Under the pieces are notes generated by a model. That model was not told the origin of the DNA and ran no database searches. It was given only the letters and a program-made list of their open reading frames with translations. This document shows, in pieces, positions 20,349 through 29,870 of a stretch of 64,000 bases of DNA. Position 1 is the first letter of the stretch; the number at the start of each line of letters is the position of its first letter. Origin of the DNA: Mesobacillus sp. S13 (lineage in GTDB: Bacteria > Bacillota > Bacilli > Bacillales > Cytobacillaceae); NCBI RefSeq assembly GCF_020422885.1, contig NZ_CP084622.1, positions 4,049,001 to 4,113,000 of the forward strand, read 5' to 3'. The position numbers and the translations under genes are program-made.

Positions 20349-22133
20349 TTAAACGATGAAACGTTCTGCTTCGATAAGCTTTTCAGATGCTTCACGCTTC
20401 TTCGCGATCACATTGATTGGAGTGTGTCTTGTGAACTTGCGCAATGCGGAAGTCAACATGCGAAGTGCATCTCCCTCTTCTGTTGCCACAAGAGTTTCTT
20501 TTGCGTCACGTTCGATTTCATTGAATGCTTCCTGGCAGAAGATTTGTGTGTAAAGAAGCTTTTGCTTGCTCTTTTCCACTCCATCTTTTGCGATTGCTTT
20601 TTCAGTACGCAGAACAGCAGATTCCATTGAATAAGCATTTGAAATGATATCCGCGATGTTGACGAGGATTTCCTGCTCTTTTTCCAATGCTTTGCCGAAC
20701 TTCTGTGCAGCTAACCCAGCCGCAAGCAAGCCGATTTTCTTCGCGTTCTTAACAAGGTATTTTTCCTGTGCCAACGGCTCATCGCCTGGCTCTTCAGGCA
20801 TTAGCATCATAAGCTCTTCCTGTAGCTGTTGAGCTTTCTGCAATAATGGAAGCTCGCCCTTCATTGCCTTGCGCAGGAATGTTCCTGGTACCAATAGGCG
20901 GTTGATTTCGTTCGTTCCTTCGAAAATACGGTTGATTCTTGAATCACGGTAAGCTCTTTCGATTTCATACTCCTGCATGAAGCCGTATCCACCGTGGATC
21001 TGAACGCCTTCATCAACCACATAATCAAGTGTTTCTGTCGCAAATACTTTGTTCATTGAGCACTCGATTGCGTACTCAGCGATTGAATCAGCGACTGCTT
21101 TACCATTGTTGATTTCTTCCTCAGACAACTGGTTCATTCTTTCCTCGAACAAGCCAACTGTACGATATACAGAGCTCTCAGTTGCATAGATTTTCGAAGC
21201 CATTGTCGCAAGCTTTTCTTTTGTAAGGTTGAATTGGGAAATAGGTGTTTTGAACTGTTGGCGCTGATTAGCATACTTTACAGTCAGACCGAATGCCTGC
21301 TTAGCTCCGCCAGTTGCGCCTACACCCAACTTATAGCGTCCGATGTTCAGGATATTGAAAGCGATAAGGTGTCCTTTTCCAGCTTCACCAAGAAGGTTTT
21401 CCACAGGTACTTGAGCATCTTCAAGAATCAATGTGCGTGTTGAAGAGCTCTTGATTCCCATTTTCTTCTCTTCAGCGCCTACTGATACTCCAGGATATTC
21501 TCTTTCCACGATGAAAGCGGTGAATTGTTCGCCATCGATTTTGGCATAAACAACGAATACATCCGCAAAGCCAGCGTTTGTGATCCATTGCTTTTCACCG
21601 TTAAGAACGTAGTGAGTTCCTTCAGCATTCAGTTTAGCAGTAGTCTTTGCACCCAATGCGTCTGAACCTGAACCTGGCTCAGTAAGAGCATAGGCTGCAA
21701 GCTTCTCGCCAGTTGCCAGTTCTGGAAGGTATTTTTGCTTTTGCTCTTCATTACCGAAAAGAACGATTGGCAATGAACCGATACCAACGTGAGCACCATG
21801 GGAGATGGAAAATCCGCCAGCTACTGCCATTTTCTCAGCGATCAACGCTGAGCTGATTTTATCAAGACTCAATCCGCCGTATTCTTCAGGAACATCCGCT
21901 CCAAGAAGGCCAAGCTCTCCAGCTTCCTTCAATAGTTTTACAGTGCGGTCAAACTCATGCTGCTCGATATATTCAACCTGAGGCAATACTTCGTTCGTTA
22001 CGAAATCCTCAGTCGTTTTCGCGATCATTTTGTGCTCATCTGTGTAATCCTCTGGAGTGAAAACATGGTCATAAGTTACATCCTCAATTAAGAAACTTCC
22101 GCCTTTGACAAGCTTTTCTGTTTGGTTACCCAT
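20349..22133 (-). CDS. fadE: Acyl-CoA dehydrogenase FadE
   Basis: The 594-residue flavoprotein has the acyl-CoA dehydrogenase core, with YALTEPGSGSDA for FAD/substrate binding and the IHGGYGFMQEYEIERAYRDSRI motif, plus a C-terminal helical extension usual in this longer Bacillus type. It carries out the first oxidation of fatty-acid beta-oxidation in the cytoplasm. It is the last gene of fadN-fadA-fadE, 54 nt after fadA. Confidence 0.95.
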   Translation of the reverse strand: MGNQTEKLVKGGSFLIEDVTYDHVFTPEDYTDEHKMIAKTTEDFVTNEVLPQVEYIEQHEFDRTVKLLKEAGELGLLGADVPEEYGGLSLDKISSALIAEKMAVAGGFSISHGAHVGIGSLPIVLFGNEEQKQKYLPELATGEKLAAYALTEPGSGSDALGAKTTAKLNAEGTHYVLNGEKQWITNAGFADVFVVYAKIDGEQFTAFIVEREYPGVSVGAEEKKMGIKSSSTRTLILEDAQVPVENLLGEAGKGHLIAFNILNIGRYKLGVGATGGAKQAFGLTVKYANQRQQFKTPISQFNLTKEKLATMASKIYATESSVYRTVGLFEERMNQLSEEEINNGKAVADSIAEYAIECSMNKVFATETLDYVVDEGVQIHGGYGFMQEYEIERAYRDSRINRIFEGTNEINRLLVPGTFLRKAMKGELPLLQKAQQLQEELMMLMPEEPGDEPLAQEKYLVKNAKKIGLLAAGLAAQKFGKALEKEQEILVNIADIISNAYSMESAVLRTEKAIAKDGVEKSKQKLLYTQIFCQEAFNEIERDAKETLVATEEGDALRMLTSALRKFTRHTPINVIAKKREASEKLIEAERFIV

Positions 22134-22187
22134 TTATTCTTCCTCCCATCCATTATGGGGAGGGGCTAAAACCCCTCCATATTTTGT

Positions 22188-23363
22188 TTAAAGTAGTTCA
22201 AATACTCCAGCAGCACCCATTCCGCCGCCGATACACATTGTTACGACACCGAATTGCTCATTTCTGCGTTTCATTTCGTGGATGACGGTTAAAGTCAGCT
22301 TCGCGCCAGTAGTACCCAGCGGATGTCCTAGTGCGATTGCGCCACCGTTTACGTTGACTTTATCTTCATCAAGGCCCAGTTCACGGATGACCTGGATTGA
22401 CTGTGAAGCGAATGCTTCATTCAGTTCGAATACGCCGATATCCGACACTTGCAGTCCGGCAAGCTTCAATGCTTTAGGAATAGCCACTACAGGGCCGATC
22501 CCCATGATTTCCGGCGGCACACCGCCAAGTGCGAATGAACGGAATTTAGCGAGCGGCTTCAATCCAAGAGATTCCGCTTTTTCACGGTCCATCACCATGA
22601 CTGCCGCTGCTCCGTCACTTGTTTGTGAAGAGTTTCCTGCAGTGACTGTACCTTTGATATTGAAAGCCGGACGAAGCTTCGCCAGTGTTTCAAGATTTGT
22701 ATCAGGACGTACGCCTTCATCCTGTTTGAACTGGATCGTCTTCTCAACAAGCTTATTATCTTTGCCTACTGATCGAAGAGTTACATCGACAGGAACGATT
22801 TCATCCTCGAATTTGCCTTCCTGGATTGCTTTTGCTGCACGCTGATGGCTTCTTACTGCAAAAGCATCCTGCTCTTCACGGGAAATGCCGTACTTCTTGG
22901 CTACTTCCTCAGCTGTATGGCCCATTCCCATATAGTATTGCGGAGCCGTTTCAGCAAGCTTTGCATTCGGGCGGACAACATGGCCCATCATCGGCACCAA
23001 ACTCATTGATTCCGCTCCACCGGCGATGATCGTGTCTGCATGGCCAAGCATGATTCTTTCCGATGCATTCGCAATTGCCTGAAGACCTGAAGAACAATAA
23101 CGGTTGATTGTGATCGCCGGCACTTCATGTGACAGACCTGCAAGTGCACCAATATTTCGCGCCATATTCAAACCTTGCTCTGCTTCTGGCATTGCACAGC
23201 CGATGATTAAGTCATCAATGTTCCCTTCATAATTGCCTGCACGTTTAAGAGTTTCTCTTACTACAAGAGCTCCAAGATCATCGGGCCGGACATTTGCAAG
23301 AGTTCCTTTTTTTGCTTTTCCGACCGGTGTCCGGGCTCCGGCTACGATTACCGCTTCTCTCAT
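22188..23363 (-). CDS. fadA: Acetyl-CoA C-acyltransferase (3-ketoacyl-CoA thiolase) FadA
   Basis: The 391-residue thiolase has its nucleophile C90 in [13 protein letters not shown], the GHPLG histidine motif and the second cysteine in [12 protein letters not shown] near the C-terminus. It cleaves 3-ketoacyl-CoA to acetyl-CoA and a shortened acyl-CoA. Full length, in the operon between fadN and fadE. Confidence 0.96.
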   Translation of the reverse strand: MREAVIVAGARTPVGKAKKGTLANVRPDDLGALVVRETLKRAGNYEGNIDDLIIGCAMPEAEQGLNMARNIGALAGLSHEVPAITINRYCSSGLQAIANASERIMLGHADTIIAGGAESMSLVPMMGHVVRPNAKLAETAPQYYMGMGHTAEEVAKKYGISREEQDAFAVRSHQRAAKAIQEGKFEDEIVPVDVTLRSVGKDNKLVEKTIQFKQDEGVRPDTNLETLAKLRPAFNIKGTVTAGNSSQTSDGAAAVMVMDREKAESLGLKPLAKFRSFALGGVPPEIMGIGPVVAIPKALKLAGLQVSDIGVFELNEAFASQSIQVIRELGLDEDKVNVNGGAIALGHPLGTTGAKLTLTVIHEMKRRNEQFGVVTMCIGGGMGAAGVFELL

Positions 23364-23423
23364 CTCATTCCCTCTCTTTCCTCGGATGTTGTAATGTAGA
23401 TATTCTTCAAAACTATCAATCTA

Positions 23424-25805
23424 TTAGTTACGTAATGGTTTTCCTTTTACGAGCATATGCTGCATGCGCTGCTGTGATTTCGGTTCAGCCACAAGGCTAA
23501 GGAATGCTTCCCTTTCAAGGTCAAGCAAGTATTGCTCATCGACCTCGGTTCCGTATGGCACTTTACCACCAGAGATGACATATGCAAGCTTCTTCGCGAT
23601 TTTCAAGTCATGTTCTGAAATATATCCTGACAGTTGCATTGTCTGAGCGCCCAGCAGCAGCGTTGCATATCCCGGTTCACCTGTTACAGGTACTTTCTTT
23701 CTCACCGGTGCTTTATAGCCGCTTTCATACAAGTTCAATGCAGCCTGTTTCGCATCGTACAATAAGTGGTCGCTGTTGACACTGATGCCGTCTGCTTCGT
23801 TCAGGAAGTTATTTTCTCGCGCTTCTTCACCTGAAGTGGAGACTTTAGCCATCGCGATTGTTTCGAATACTTTGTTCGCAACCTTTTGAAGGTCAAAATC
23901 AACGCCTTTTGGCAGGCCTTCAAGATGCTTGATGTAAAGCTCTTTATTTCCACCGCCGCCAGGGATCAAACCAACTCCTGCTTCAACAAGTCCCATGTAG
24001 GTTTCCATTGACGCCTGGATATGTGCAGCCGGCAAGCACATTTCAGCGCCTCCGCCGAGCGTCATTCCAAATGGAGCAGCTACAATTGGCTTGGAGCTAT
24101 ATTTGATTTTCATCGTCGTCTGCTGGAATTGGCGAACGACCATATCAAGATCCCAAATGTTATCGTCCTGTGCTTCCATCAGAATCATTGCGAGATTCGC
24201 ACCAACCGAGAAGTTCTTGCCCTGGTTGCCGATGACAAGTCCCTTAAAGTTCTTTTCGACTTCGTCAATCGCGAAATTGATCATCTGAAGGATGTCTGGT
24301 CCGATTGAGTTACTGTGTGAGTGGAACTCCAGCAATGCGATGCCATCGCCAAGGTCGATCAGACTTGCTCCGCCATTCTTTTTAATGACACCCTTTTGCT
24401 TCTTCAAGAGTTTCAGGTTGATTGCCTTTGGATTTTCCTCTACCGCAACGTATTCACCATTATGGTAATAGCTCAACTTGCCTTCCTCTTCTTTATAGAA
24501 AGAAGTAAAGCCTTTTTCGACCATTTCTTTTACCCATGCAGGGACGGTCTTGCCTTCAGACTCCATTTTGCTGATAGCTTTTTCGACACCAAGCGCATCC
24601 CATGCTTCGAAAGGCCCCATCTCCCAGCCGAAGCCCCACTTCATCGCACGGTCAACGGCGACGATATCGTCAGCAATCGTGCCCAGCAAGTCAGCTGAGT
24701 AAACAAGTACAGGACTGAAGATGTTCCATAAAAGCTCTCCAGCGCGGTCCTTAGCATAAACAAGCGCTTTCATTTTATTGGCAAGCCCTTTTTCCTGCTT
24801 GGCCATTTCAGTAGACGCTGTTTTTAATTTTTTACGTGGTCCATATTCCAAAGTCTGCGGATCCAGCTCAAGAATTTCCTTGCCTTGCTTCAGGAAGAAA
24901 CCCTGACCGGACTTGCTGCCAAGCCAGCCGTTCTCAAGCATCTTCTTCATGAACTCAGGTACTTCAAAGACTTCCTTTTCTTCCCCGTCAACCTGGTCAT
25001 ATACGTTTTTGGCAACATGAGCGAAGGTATCAAGACCAACTACGTCAAGTGTGCGGAATGTTGCGCTCTTAGGGCGGCCGATCATTGGGCCAGTCACGGA
25101 GTCAACTTCACCAACACTGTATCCGCCTTTGACCATTTCCCTTACTGTCACGAGCAATCCGTAAGTGCCGATTCGGTTGGCGATGAAGTTAGGTGTGTCC
25201 TTTGCTTCAACGACGCCTTTTCCAAGCTGGTCTTCACCGAACTTCTTGATGAAGGAAAGAACTTCAGGATCCGTATCTTTAGTAGGAATGACTTCAAGCA
25301 GCTTCAGATAGCGTGGCGGGTTGAAGAAATGCGTGCCCAGGAAATGCTTCCTGAAATCTTCGGAACGTCCTTCAGCCATTGCCTCGACTGAGATTCCTGA
25401 AGTATTCGAGCTGATGATGCTTCCTTGCTTACGGTATTTATCTACATTCGTGAAAACTTTCTTTTTAATATCAAGGTTTTCAACTACGACTTCGATCACC
25501 CAGTCTACATCCTTGAGTTTTTCCATATCATCTTCGAAATTCCCTGCTTCAATTAGAGCGAGATTCTTTTTGGAAGCCAGGGGTGCGGGCTTCTGCTTCA
25601 ATAACTTCTGCAAAGCTCCTGCACTGATCCGGTTGCGCACCTGCTTATCTTCTAGTGTCAGGCCTTTCGCTTTTTCCTGTTCCGTTAATTCCCGAGGTAC
25701 AATGTCCAGCAGCAATGTCGGAATCCCGATGTTTGCCAGATGTGCGGCAATCCCTGATCCCATGACACCCGAACCAAGCACCGCTGCCTTTTGAATTTGT
25801 CGCAT
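23424..25805 (-). CDS. fadN: 3-hydroxyacyl-CoA dehydrogenase / enoyl-CoA hydratase FadN
   Basis: The 793-residue bifunctional protein has an NAD-binding domain first (AVLGSGVMGSGIAAHLANIG), then the dehydrogenase C-domain (SNTSGISVEAMAEG, HFFNPPRYLKLLEVI), then a crotonase-like hydratase domain (GMTLGGGAEMCLPAA). This domain order is reversed from E. coli FadB. The start is ATG at 25805 after GGGGGAG. First gene of the operon; a perfect FadR box lies 29 nt upstream. Confidence 0.96.
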   Translation of the reverse strand: MRQIQKAAVLGSGVMGSGIAAHLANIGIPTLLLDIVPRELTEQEKAKGLTLEDKQVRNRISAGALQKLLKQKPAPLASKKNLALIEAGNFEDDMEKLKDVDWVIEVVVENLDIKKKVFTNVDKYRKQGSIISSNTSGISVEAMAEGRSEDFRKHFLGTHFFNPPRYLKLLEVIPTKDTDPEVLSFIKKFGEDQLGKGVVEAKDTPNFIANRIGTYGLLVTVREMVKGGYSVGEVDSVTGPMIGRPKSATFRTLDVVGLDTFAHVAKNVYDQVDGEEKEVFEVPEFMKKMLENGWLGSKSGQGFFLKQGKEILELDPQTLEYGPRKKLKTASTEMAKQEKGLANKMKALVYAKDRAGELLWNIFSPVLVYSADLLGTIADDIVAVDRAMKWGFGWEMGPFEAWDALGVEKAISKMESEGKTVPAWVKEMVEKGFTSFYKEEEGKLSYYHNGEYVAVEENPKAINLKLLKKQKGVIKKNGGASLIDLGDGIALLEFHSHSNSIGPDILQMINFAIDEVEKNFKGLVIGNQGKNFSVGANLAMILMEAQDDNIWDLDMVVRQFQQTTMKIKYSSKPIVAAPFGMTLGGGAEMCLPAAHIQASMETYMGLVEAGVGLIPGGGGNKELYIKHLEGLPKGVDFDLQKVANKVFETIAMAKVSTSGEEARENNFLNEADGISVNSDHLLYDAKQAALNLYESGYKAPVRKKVPVTGEPGYATLLLGAQTMQLSGYISEHDLKIAKKLAYVISGGKVPYGTEVDEQYLLDLEREAFLSLVAEPKSQQRMQHMLVKGKPLRN

Positions 25806-25833
25806 CAAATTTGTCTCCCCCTTTGACTCTTTT

Positions 25834-25851
25834 TGAATGAATACTCATTCA
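25834..25851 (-). promoter_or_regulatory. FadR operator upstream of fadN
   Basis: TGAATGAATACTCATTCA is an uninterrupted palindrome matching, from memory, the Bacillus FadR consensus TGAATGAnTAnTCATTCA. FadR represses beta-oxidation until long-chain acyl-CoA is bound. Confidence 0.9.
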
Positions 25852-26046
25852 TTTTTGCACCAAAAAAAATATGCATATAAATGAGCTCTGTTAATTACTA
25901 CTATAAAATATTTAAAAAATTTCCGCAATAATAAGGTGCGGAAAAAAGAAAATTTTTTGAATTTTTAATTCCCATGCTTATTTTTTCAGACTTGGGCAAT
26001 CTATAACAGCGGTACTTTTATCATTGAAAAACACGGAGGTATGATC

Positions 26047-26178
26047 ATGGCAAGAATGAAAAAGGATCCATCGAAGGCTGGCGTCAGTGCTGCCAGTGTT
26101 AAAGGAAATGCCGGACCTTCAATGGGACAAGGCGGAGAAAGAAAACAAAACAGCCAGAACAGCCAGTATAAAAAATAA
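26047..26178 (+). CDS. yuzL: YuzL family small protein
   Basis: The 43-residue basic protein starts MARMKKDPSKAGVSAASVKG and continues NAGPSMGQGG before a Q/N-rich tail. The PSKAGVSAASVKG block matches the YuzL family, found next to the yusL/yusM genes in Bacillus; a spore-related role is often presumed but unproven. GGAGGT stands six bases before the ATG at 26047. It is the only plus-strand gene between two minus-strand operons. Confidence 0.8.
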   Translation: MARMKKDPSKAGVSAASVKGNAGPSMGQGGERKQNSQNSQYKK

Positions 26179-26322
26179 AAGCGTAAGCGCCTCGGTCAGC
26201 CTCGACAAGCGTTGGAGGGCCGACCATTGAAGTCGTTCTTTGACTTCATTGGGCGGACCGAAACGTCTCGAGAGGCTAGGCGCTGGAGCTGGATAATTCT
26301 CAAAGTAGAGTTTTTAAATCTT
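26177..26322 (+). repeat. Long copy of the ~120-bp structured intergenic repeat
   Basis: This copy matches 5297-5416 along its length with scattered changes (for example GGTCAGCCTCGAC). The copy's first bases form the yuzL stop codon. Its right flank (GGATAATTCTCAAAGTAGAG) also matches the flank of the short copy at 340-417, so the family extends about 25 bp beyond the stem. Confidence 0.8.
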
Positions 26323-26340
26323 CCTGTTTGAAATAAATAA

Positions 26341-26366
26341 AAACAGGCTGACAATCGTCAGCCTGA
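26341..26366 (-). terminator. Intrinsic terminator after fadM
   Basis: CAGGCTGAC / GTCAGCCTG hairpin four bases after the fadM stop, with T residues on the minus strand. Confidence 0.85.
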
Positions 26367-26369
26367 AGT

Positions 26370-27287
26370 TTATTTCTTTAACATCCCTTTTAAAACAAAT
26401 GCTACGTTTGCTGGGCGCTCTGCAAGGCGGCGCATGAAATATCCGTACCAGTCTGTTCCGAACGGGACATAAACGCGCATTGTATAACCTTCTTCGGCTA
26501 ACTGCAGCTGCCTTTCCGGCATGATTCCAAACAGCATCTGGAATTCGAACTGGCTTTTCGGAATATTGTTTGCCTTCGCAAACTCCTTCGTGAAGTTGAT
26601 GATATTGTCATCGTGTGATGCAACAGCTGTATAGTTGCCGTTCAGCATATGCATTTTAATGATTTTCTTGAAGTTCTCATCCACATCCTTCTTTTCAGGG
26701 AAAGCAACCTCCGGTGATTCTTTGTAGGCGCCTTTCACAAGTCGGAGATTCGGAGAGTATTGATTCAGGTCCTCAATATCTTTTTCAGTCCTGTATAAAT
26801 AAGCTTGGATGACCGTGCCGATGTTATCATATTCGGATTTAAGCTGTTTGAAAATATCCAGAGTCCTCTGGCAGCGCTCGTAATCTTCCATGTCGATGGT
26901 CACAAATACATTGTTCTCTTTGGCTGTATCCATGATTCGGCGCATATTGTTCATGACAACTTTCTCAGAGATATCAAAGCCAAGTGAAGTCATCTTGACG
27001 CTCATCTGGGCATTTAGTTTTTCGCGGCCAATTGCTTTTATCATTGCAATCGAGCTTTCCGCTCTCTCATTCGCTTCTCTTTCATTGTCGACGAATTCGC
27101 CAAGGAAATCGACGGTTGCTGCAAGATTCTTACGGTTCAGTTCTTTAATGACTTCAACTGACTGCTCGACCGTTTCGCCGGAAACGAAACGTTTTGCCCC
27201 TAGACGAAGACCGTATTTCTTGGCCATCTTCGTGAAAAATTTATTTTTCGATAGAAAAAGAAAGAAGTTCCTCATTAATTGTTCCAT
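26370..27287 (-). CDS. fadM: Proline dehydrogenase (FadM/YusM)
   Basis: The 305-residue FAD enzyme has the proline dehydrogenase barrel, with VDFLGEFV, FVTIDMEDYERC, LRLVKGAYKE and the end motif RVYVPFGTDWYGYFMRRLAERPANVAF. It oxidises proline to pyrroline-5-carboxylate at the membrane. In B. subtilis this orthologue (yusM) was renamed fadM because it sits next to the fad operon. GGGGAGG precedes the ATG. Confidence 0.92.
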   Translation of the reverse strand: MEQLMRNFFLFLSKNKFFTKMAKKYGLRLGAKRFVSGETVEQSVEVIKELNRKNLAATVDFLGEFVDNEREANERAESSIAMIKAIGREKLNAQMSVKMTSLGFDISEKVVMNNMRRIMDTAKENNVFVTIDMEDYERCQRTLDIFKQLKSEYDNIGTVIQAYLYRTEKDIEDLNQYSPNLRLVKGAYKESPEVAFPEKKDVDENFKKIIKMHMLNGNYTAVASHDDNIINFTKEFAKANNIPKSQFEFQMLFGIMPERQLQLAEEGYTMRVYVPFGTDWYGYFMRRLAERPANVAFVLKGMLKK

Positions 27288-27504
27288 AGCTTTTCCTCCC
27301 CTTAATGAAAACGATTACAACACCCTTTAAAAAAATTGCTTCATCTATATCTATTTTGCAAAATTATTTTATCACTTTTTATTAGCTTTGAATATTACTT
27401 TCGTAGGAAAATGTTCTTTTTTGACGAATCTTGTCCTGAATACTTTATTTCGGCACGGGAACGATAATATCCGTAGGAATGAACATAAAACAGGAGGTCT
27501 TAAT

Positions 27505-27789
27505 ATGCAGCAGCAAAACATGAATTTTCAGGGTCAGCAGCAAGGGATCATGCAGACGCCGCCATCAGTCGTTTCCACTAAAGATTCTTTATACTTAACA
27601 GATATGCTTTCTTGGAATTTACTTGCCATGAAAAAAGCACATTTCTTTGCCCAACAGTGCCAGGATCAGGAGCTGAAGATGGAAATCGAAAAATGCGGCC
27701 AAATGCATCAGAAACATTACCAGAAAATCCTTACTCACTTGAACAGCCCGCAAAACCAGACATATTCCCAAATGCCAGGAATGCAATAA
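27505..27789 (+). CDS. Spore coat-type protein, Q/N-rich N-terminus
   Basis: The 94-residue protein has a glutamine-rich head (MQQQNMNFQGQQQG) and a helical region SLYLTDMLSWNLLAMKKAHFF that resembles CotF/YusN-like coat proteins. AGGAGG stands eight bases before the ATG at 27505; a longer frame from 27388 lacks such a site. It is followed 25 nt later by a related gene and is probably expressed in the mother cell during sporulation. Confidence 0.75.
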   Translation: MQQQNMNFQGQQQGIMQTPPSVVSTKDSLYLTDMLSWNLLAMKKAHFFAQQCQDQELKMEIEKCGQMHQKHYQKILTHLNSPQNQTYSQMPGMQ

Positions 27790-27814
27790 TCAAACTACCA
27801 GGAGGAAAAAGCGG

Positions 27815-28162
27815 ATGAACCAGAACCAGAATCAGCAAAAGATTCAGAATCCAGAAACACAGGTCCAAAAGACACCACAGATGAATGACCGCGATTTCAT
27901 CAATGATATATTAACGACAGAAAAATACATGACTCGGGGCTATGACACAGCTTTGAACGAAGTTAGCCATGACCAGCTCTACCAGGACTTACTTTCAATC
28001 TACACAGAAACAGCCAACGCCCAGCGCAGCATTTATAACCTGATGTTCAAAAAAGGCTGGTATGCCGTGGAAGCAGCAGATGCTCAAAAGCTTCAGCAGT
28101 CACACCAGCAGTTCCAGGGTTATACAAACCAATTTCCATATGGCGGACAGCAGCTTCAATAA
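27815..28162 (+). CDS. yusN: CotF-family spore coat protein (YusN-like)
   Basis: The 115-residue protein carries the CotF-like core NDRDFINDILTTEKYMTRGYDTALNEVSHDQLYQDLLSIYTE between glutamine-rich ends. It belongs to the family of small coat proteins with a four-helix ferritin-like core. GGAGGAAAAAGCGG precedes the ATG. It forms a two-gene unit with the preceding coat gene and ends at a terminator. Confidence 0.8.
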   Translation: MNQNQNQQKIQNPETQVQKTPQMNDRDFINDILTTEKYMTRGYDTALNEVSHDQLYQDLLSIYTETANAQRSIYNLMFKKGWYAVEAADAQKLQQSHQQFQGYTNQFPYGGQQLQ

Positions 28163-28181
28163 ATGAGTTGTCTTCATGATT

Positions 28182-28213
28182 GAACCGGGCTAATTCTCCC
28201 GGTTCTTATTTTT
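28182..28213 (+). terminator. Intrinsic terminator after the coat genes
   Basis: GAACCGGG / CCCGGTTC stem followed by TTATTTTTG on the plus strand. Confidence 0.85.
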
Positions 28214-28680
28214 GACGGTCACTTTTTTGGTGATTCTTCATGGTTTTGTCCGATAGAGCTCTCCTAACGGACACTTTTCTGGGAATTCCTCGTGGTTTTG
28301 TCCGATAGAGCTCTTCTAATGGACAATTCTCTGGGAATTCCTCTTGTTTTGTCCGATAGAGCTCTTCTAATGGACACTTTTCTGGTGATTCCTCATGTTT
28401 TTGTCCGATAGAGCTCTTCTTATGGACACTTTTCTGGGAATTCCTCATGGTTTTGTCCGATAGAGCCCTTCTAATGGACACTTTTCTGGTGATTCCTCAT
28501 GTTTTTGTCCGATAGAGCTCTTCTAATGGACACTTTTCTGGTGATTCCTCATGTTTTTGTCCGATAGAGCTCTTATTATGGACACTTTTCCGGGAATTCC
28601 TCATGGTTTTGTCCGATAGAGCTCTTCTAACGGACACTTCTCTGGTGATTCCTCATGTTTTTGTCCGATAAAGCCTATCT
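28214..28680. repeat. Tandem array, nine units of 52 bp (GTCCGATAGAGCTC)
   Basis: The mark GTCCGATA recurs at 28248, 28300, 28351, 28403, 28455, 28507, 28559, 28611 and 28663, so the spacing is 52 bp with one 51. Units differ by a few bases and each has TGTCC..GGACA arms around a GAGCTC core. The array starts right after the coat-gene terminator. It is unrelated in sequence to the other 52-bp arrays. Confidence 0.93.
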
Positions 28681-28811
28681 CATAATTGCACCCGCACTTT
28701 TTGCTCCTTTCCCAATCTTTTGTTGCATGTTCGTACACTTTCCCCTTCTTTTTCTTGCACTTTTCACTATTGTTATGGTGTTAAAACTTCGTTTGCACAT
28801 CTTTTCAAACA

Positions 28812-28836
28812 ATGAAAAAACCACCTCGCTTGGAGA
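28812..28836 (-). terminator. Probable terminator after yusU
   Basis: Imperfect AACC..CTC / GAG..GGTT stem followed by TTTTTTC on the minus strand, just after the yusU stop. Confidence 0.65.
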
Positions 28837-28846
28837 TGGTTCGTTG

Positions 28847-29089
28847 TTATTTTTTTCGTTGCTGCTCATTCATTTCTTTGACTTGGGTGATCACGTTCTT
28901 GATTTGCTCCCTGGCATCCGGATATTCTGCATTCCAGTGCTTGGCCAGCGGAGGCATCGACTTGGCGATATGGCTGTATAATATCCATGTTTTTACCTTT
29001 TCGATATTTTCAACTGAACCTTCACCGACCAAAAGCTCTGTGTATTTTTCCAGCAATCCATCCATTTGTTCTGTAAGTGTTTTATCCAT
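28847..29089 (-). CDS. yusU: YusU family protein (DUF2573)
   Basis: The 80-residue, mostly helical protein (MDKTLTEQMDGLLEKYTELL) matches the DUF2573 family of B. subtilis YusU. No function is known. GGAAGGAG stands before the ATG. It lies 19 nt after the FhuF-like gene, as last gene of the siderophore operon, matching the yusU-yusV neighbourhood of B. subtilis. Confidence 0.8.
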   Translation of the reverse strand: MDKTLTEQMDGLLEKYTELLVGEGSVENIEKVKTWILYSHIAKSMPPLAKHWNAEYPDAREQIKNVITQVKEMNEQQRKK

Positions 29090-29108
29090 TAAGACACTCC
29101 TTCCTTTT

Positions 29109-29870
29109 TTAAGCTCCGCATGTCCGGGGACAGGTTTTGCAGTAGCTTCCTTTATCCTTTAGCATATAGCTGAAACAGCAGGTTTTTCGGATCCTGATAT
29201 ATGTATCTGCCTCTTCCTGATAGACAGGTTCAGTGTGATATCTTGCAATCGGATTGCTATGATAGCGTCCAAACAGCTTTCCCGGGGCCGTATCGATCAG
29301 AAAAGAGAAGTCCTCTTGTGCCCGCTCCTTCACTTCATGATCATCGACCTGGCTTAAGATTTTTTCATAAAGCCAGAAAATATAGACTGAGACATTCTCC
29401 CATAGAATCATTTTTGAGATTTTCGCAGATTTTGAGATAGCATCGATAACAGGGGAAAGATTATCCAAGAACAAATGCTCGATTGCTTCCTTCCTCCACT
29501 CTTCACGCTGGCCAGAAGGACACAGTTCGGTGCTTTTGTTTTTCAGATAAAACCCAGGCAACCACAGTCCATCCTTGATGGCATCTGCCAGAATAATATT
29601 TTCAGGTGAAACATCCAGCTTTTTGTTAAAAGCGGTCATGGAGTATAGGTAGAGAACGGCAAGAAAGGCATGCCGTTTCATGAAAACGGAAGCAGCCGTT
29701 TTCGCATCCGGAGCCTTCAAACCTTCATTGAACTTTTCCAAATAAGCGCCCATAGCCGATTCATCTGTAAAAGGCCTGAAATCGATTTGGACATCTTTTT
29801 CAGGCTCGGAGTCGACAAAACGGTAGTTGGCTAGAATTCCGATTTCAGTTGCTGTCAGCTCTCTCTTCAT
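29109..29870 (-). CDS. FhuF-like ferric iron reductase (siderophore reductase)
   Basis: The 253-residue protein ends in KTCCFSYMLKDKGSYCKTCPRTC, the CC-x(n)-CxxC 2Fe-2S signature of the FhuF C-terminal domain. FhuF-type proteins reduce ferric iron in imported siderophore complexes in the cytoplasm. The ATG at 29870 overlaps the stop of the preceding ATPase gene (ATGA), so translation is probably coupled; the longer frame to 29927 runs inside that gene and is rejected. Confidence 0.8.
   Translation of the reverse strand: MKRELTATEIGILANYRFVDSEPEKDVQIDFRPFTDESAMGAYLEKFNEGLKAPDAKTAASVFMKRHAFLAVLYLYSMTAFNKKLDVSPENIILADAIKDGLWLPGFYLKNKSTELCPSGQREEWRKEAIEHLFLDNLSPVIDAISKSAKISKMILWENVSVYIFWLYEKILSQVDDHEVKERAQEDFSFLIDTAPGKLFGRYHSNPIARYHTEPVYQEEADTYIRIRKTCCFSYMLKDKGSYCKTCPRTCGA

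Noticed and set aside
28206..28481. 91-codon minus-strand frame reading (R)RALSDKT...LEELYRTK repeats
   Set aside because: It is a translation of the 52-bp DNA array; 52 is not a multiple of 3, so the peptide pattern breaks, and there is no ribosome site.
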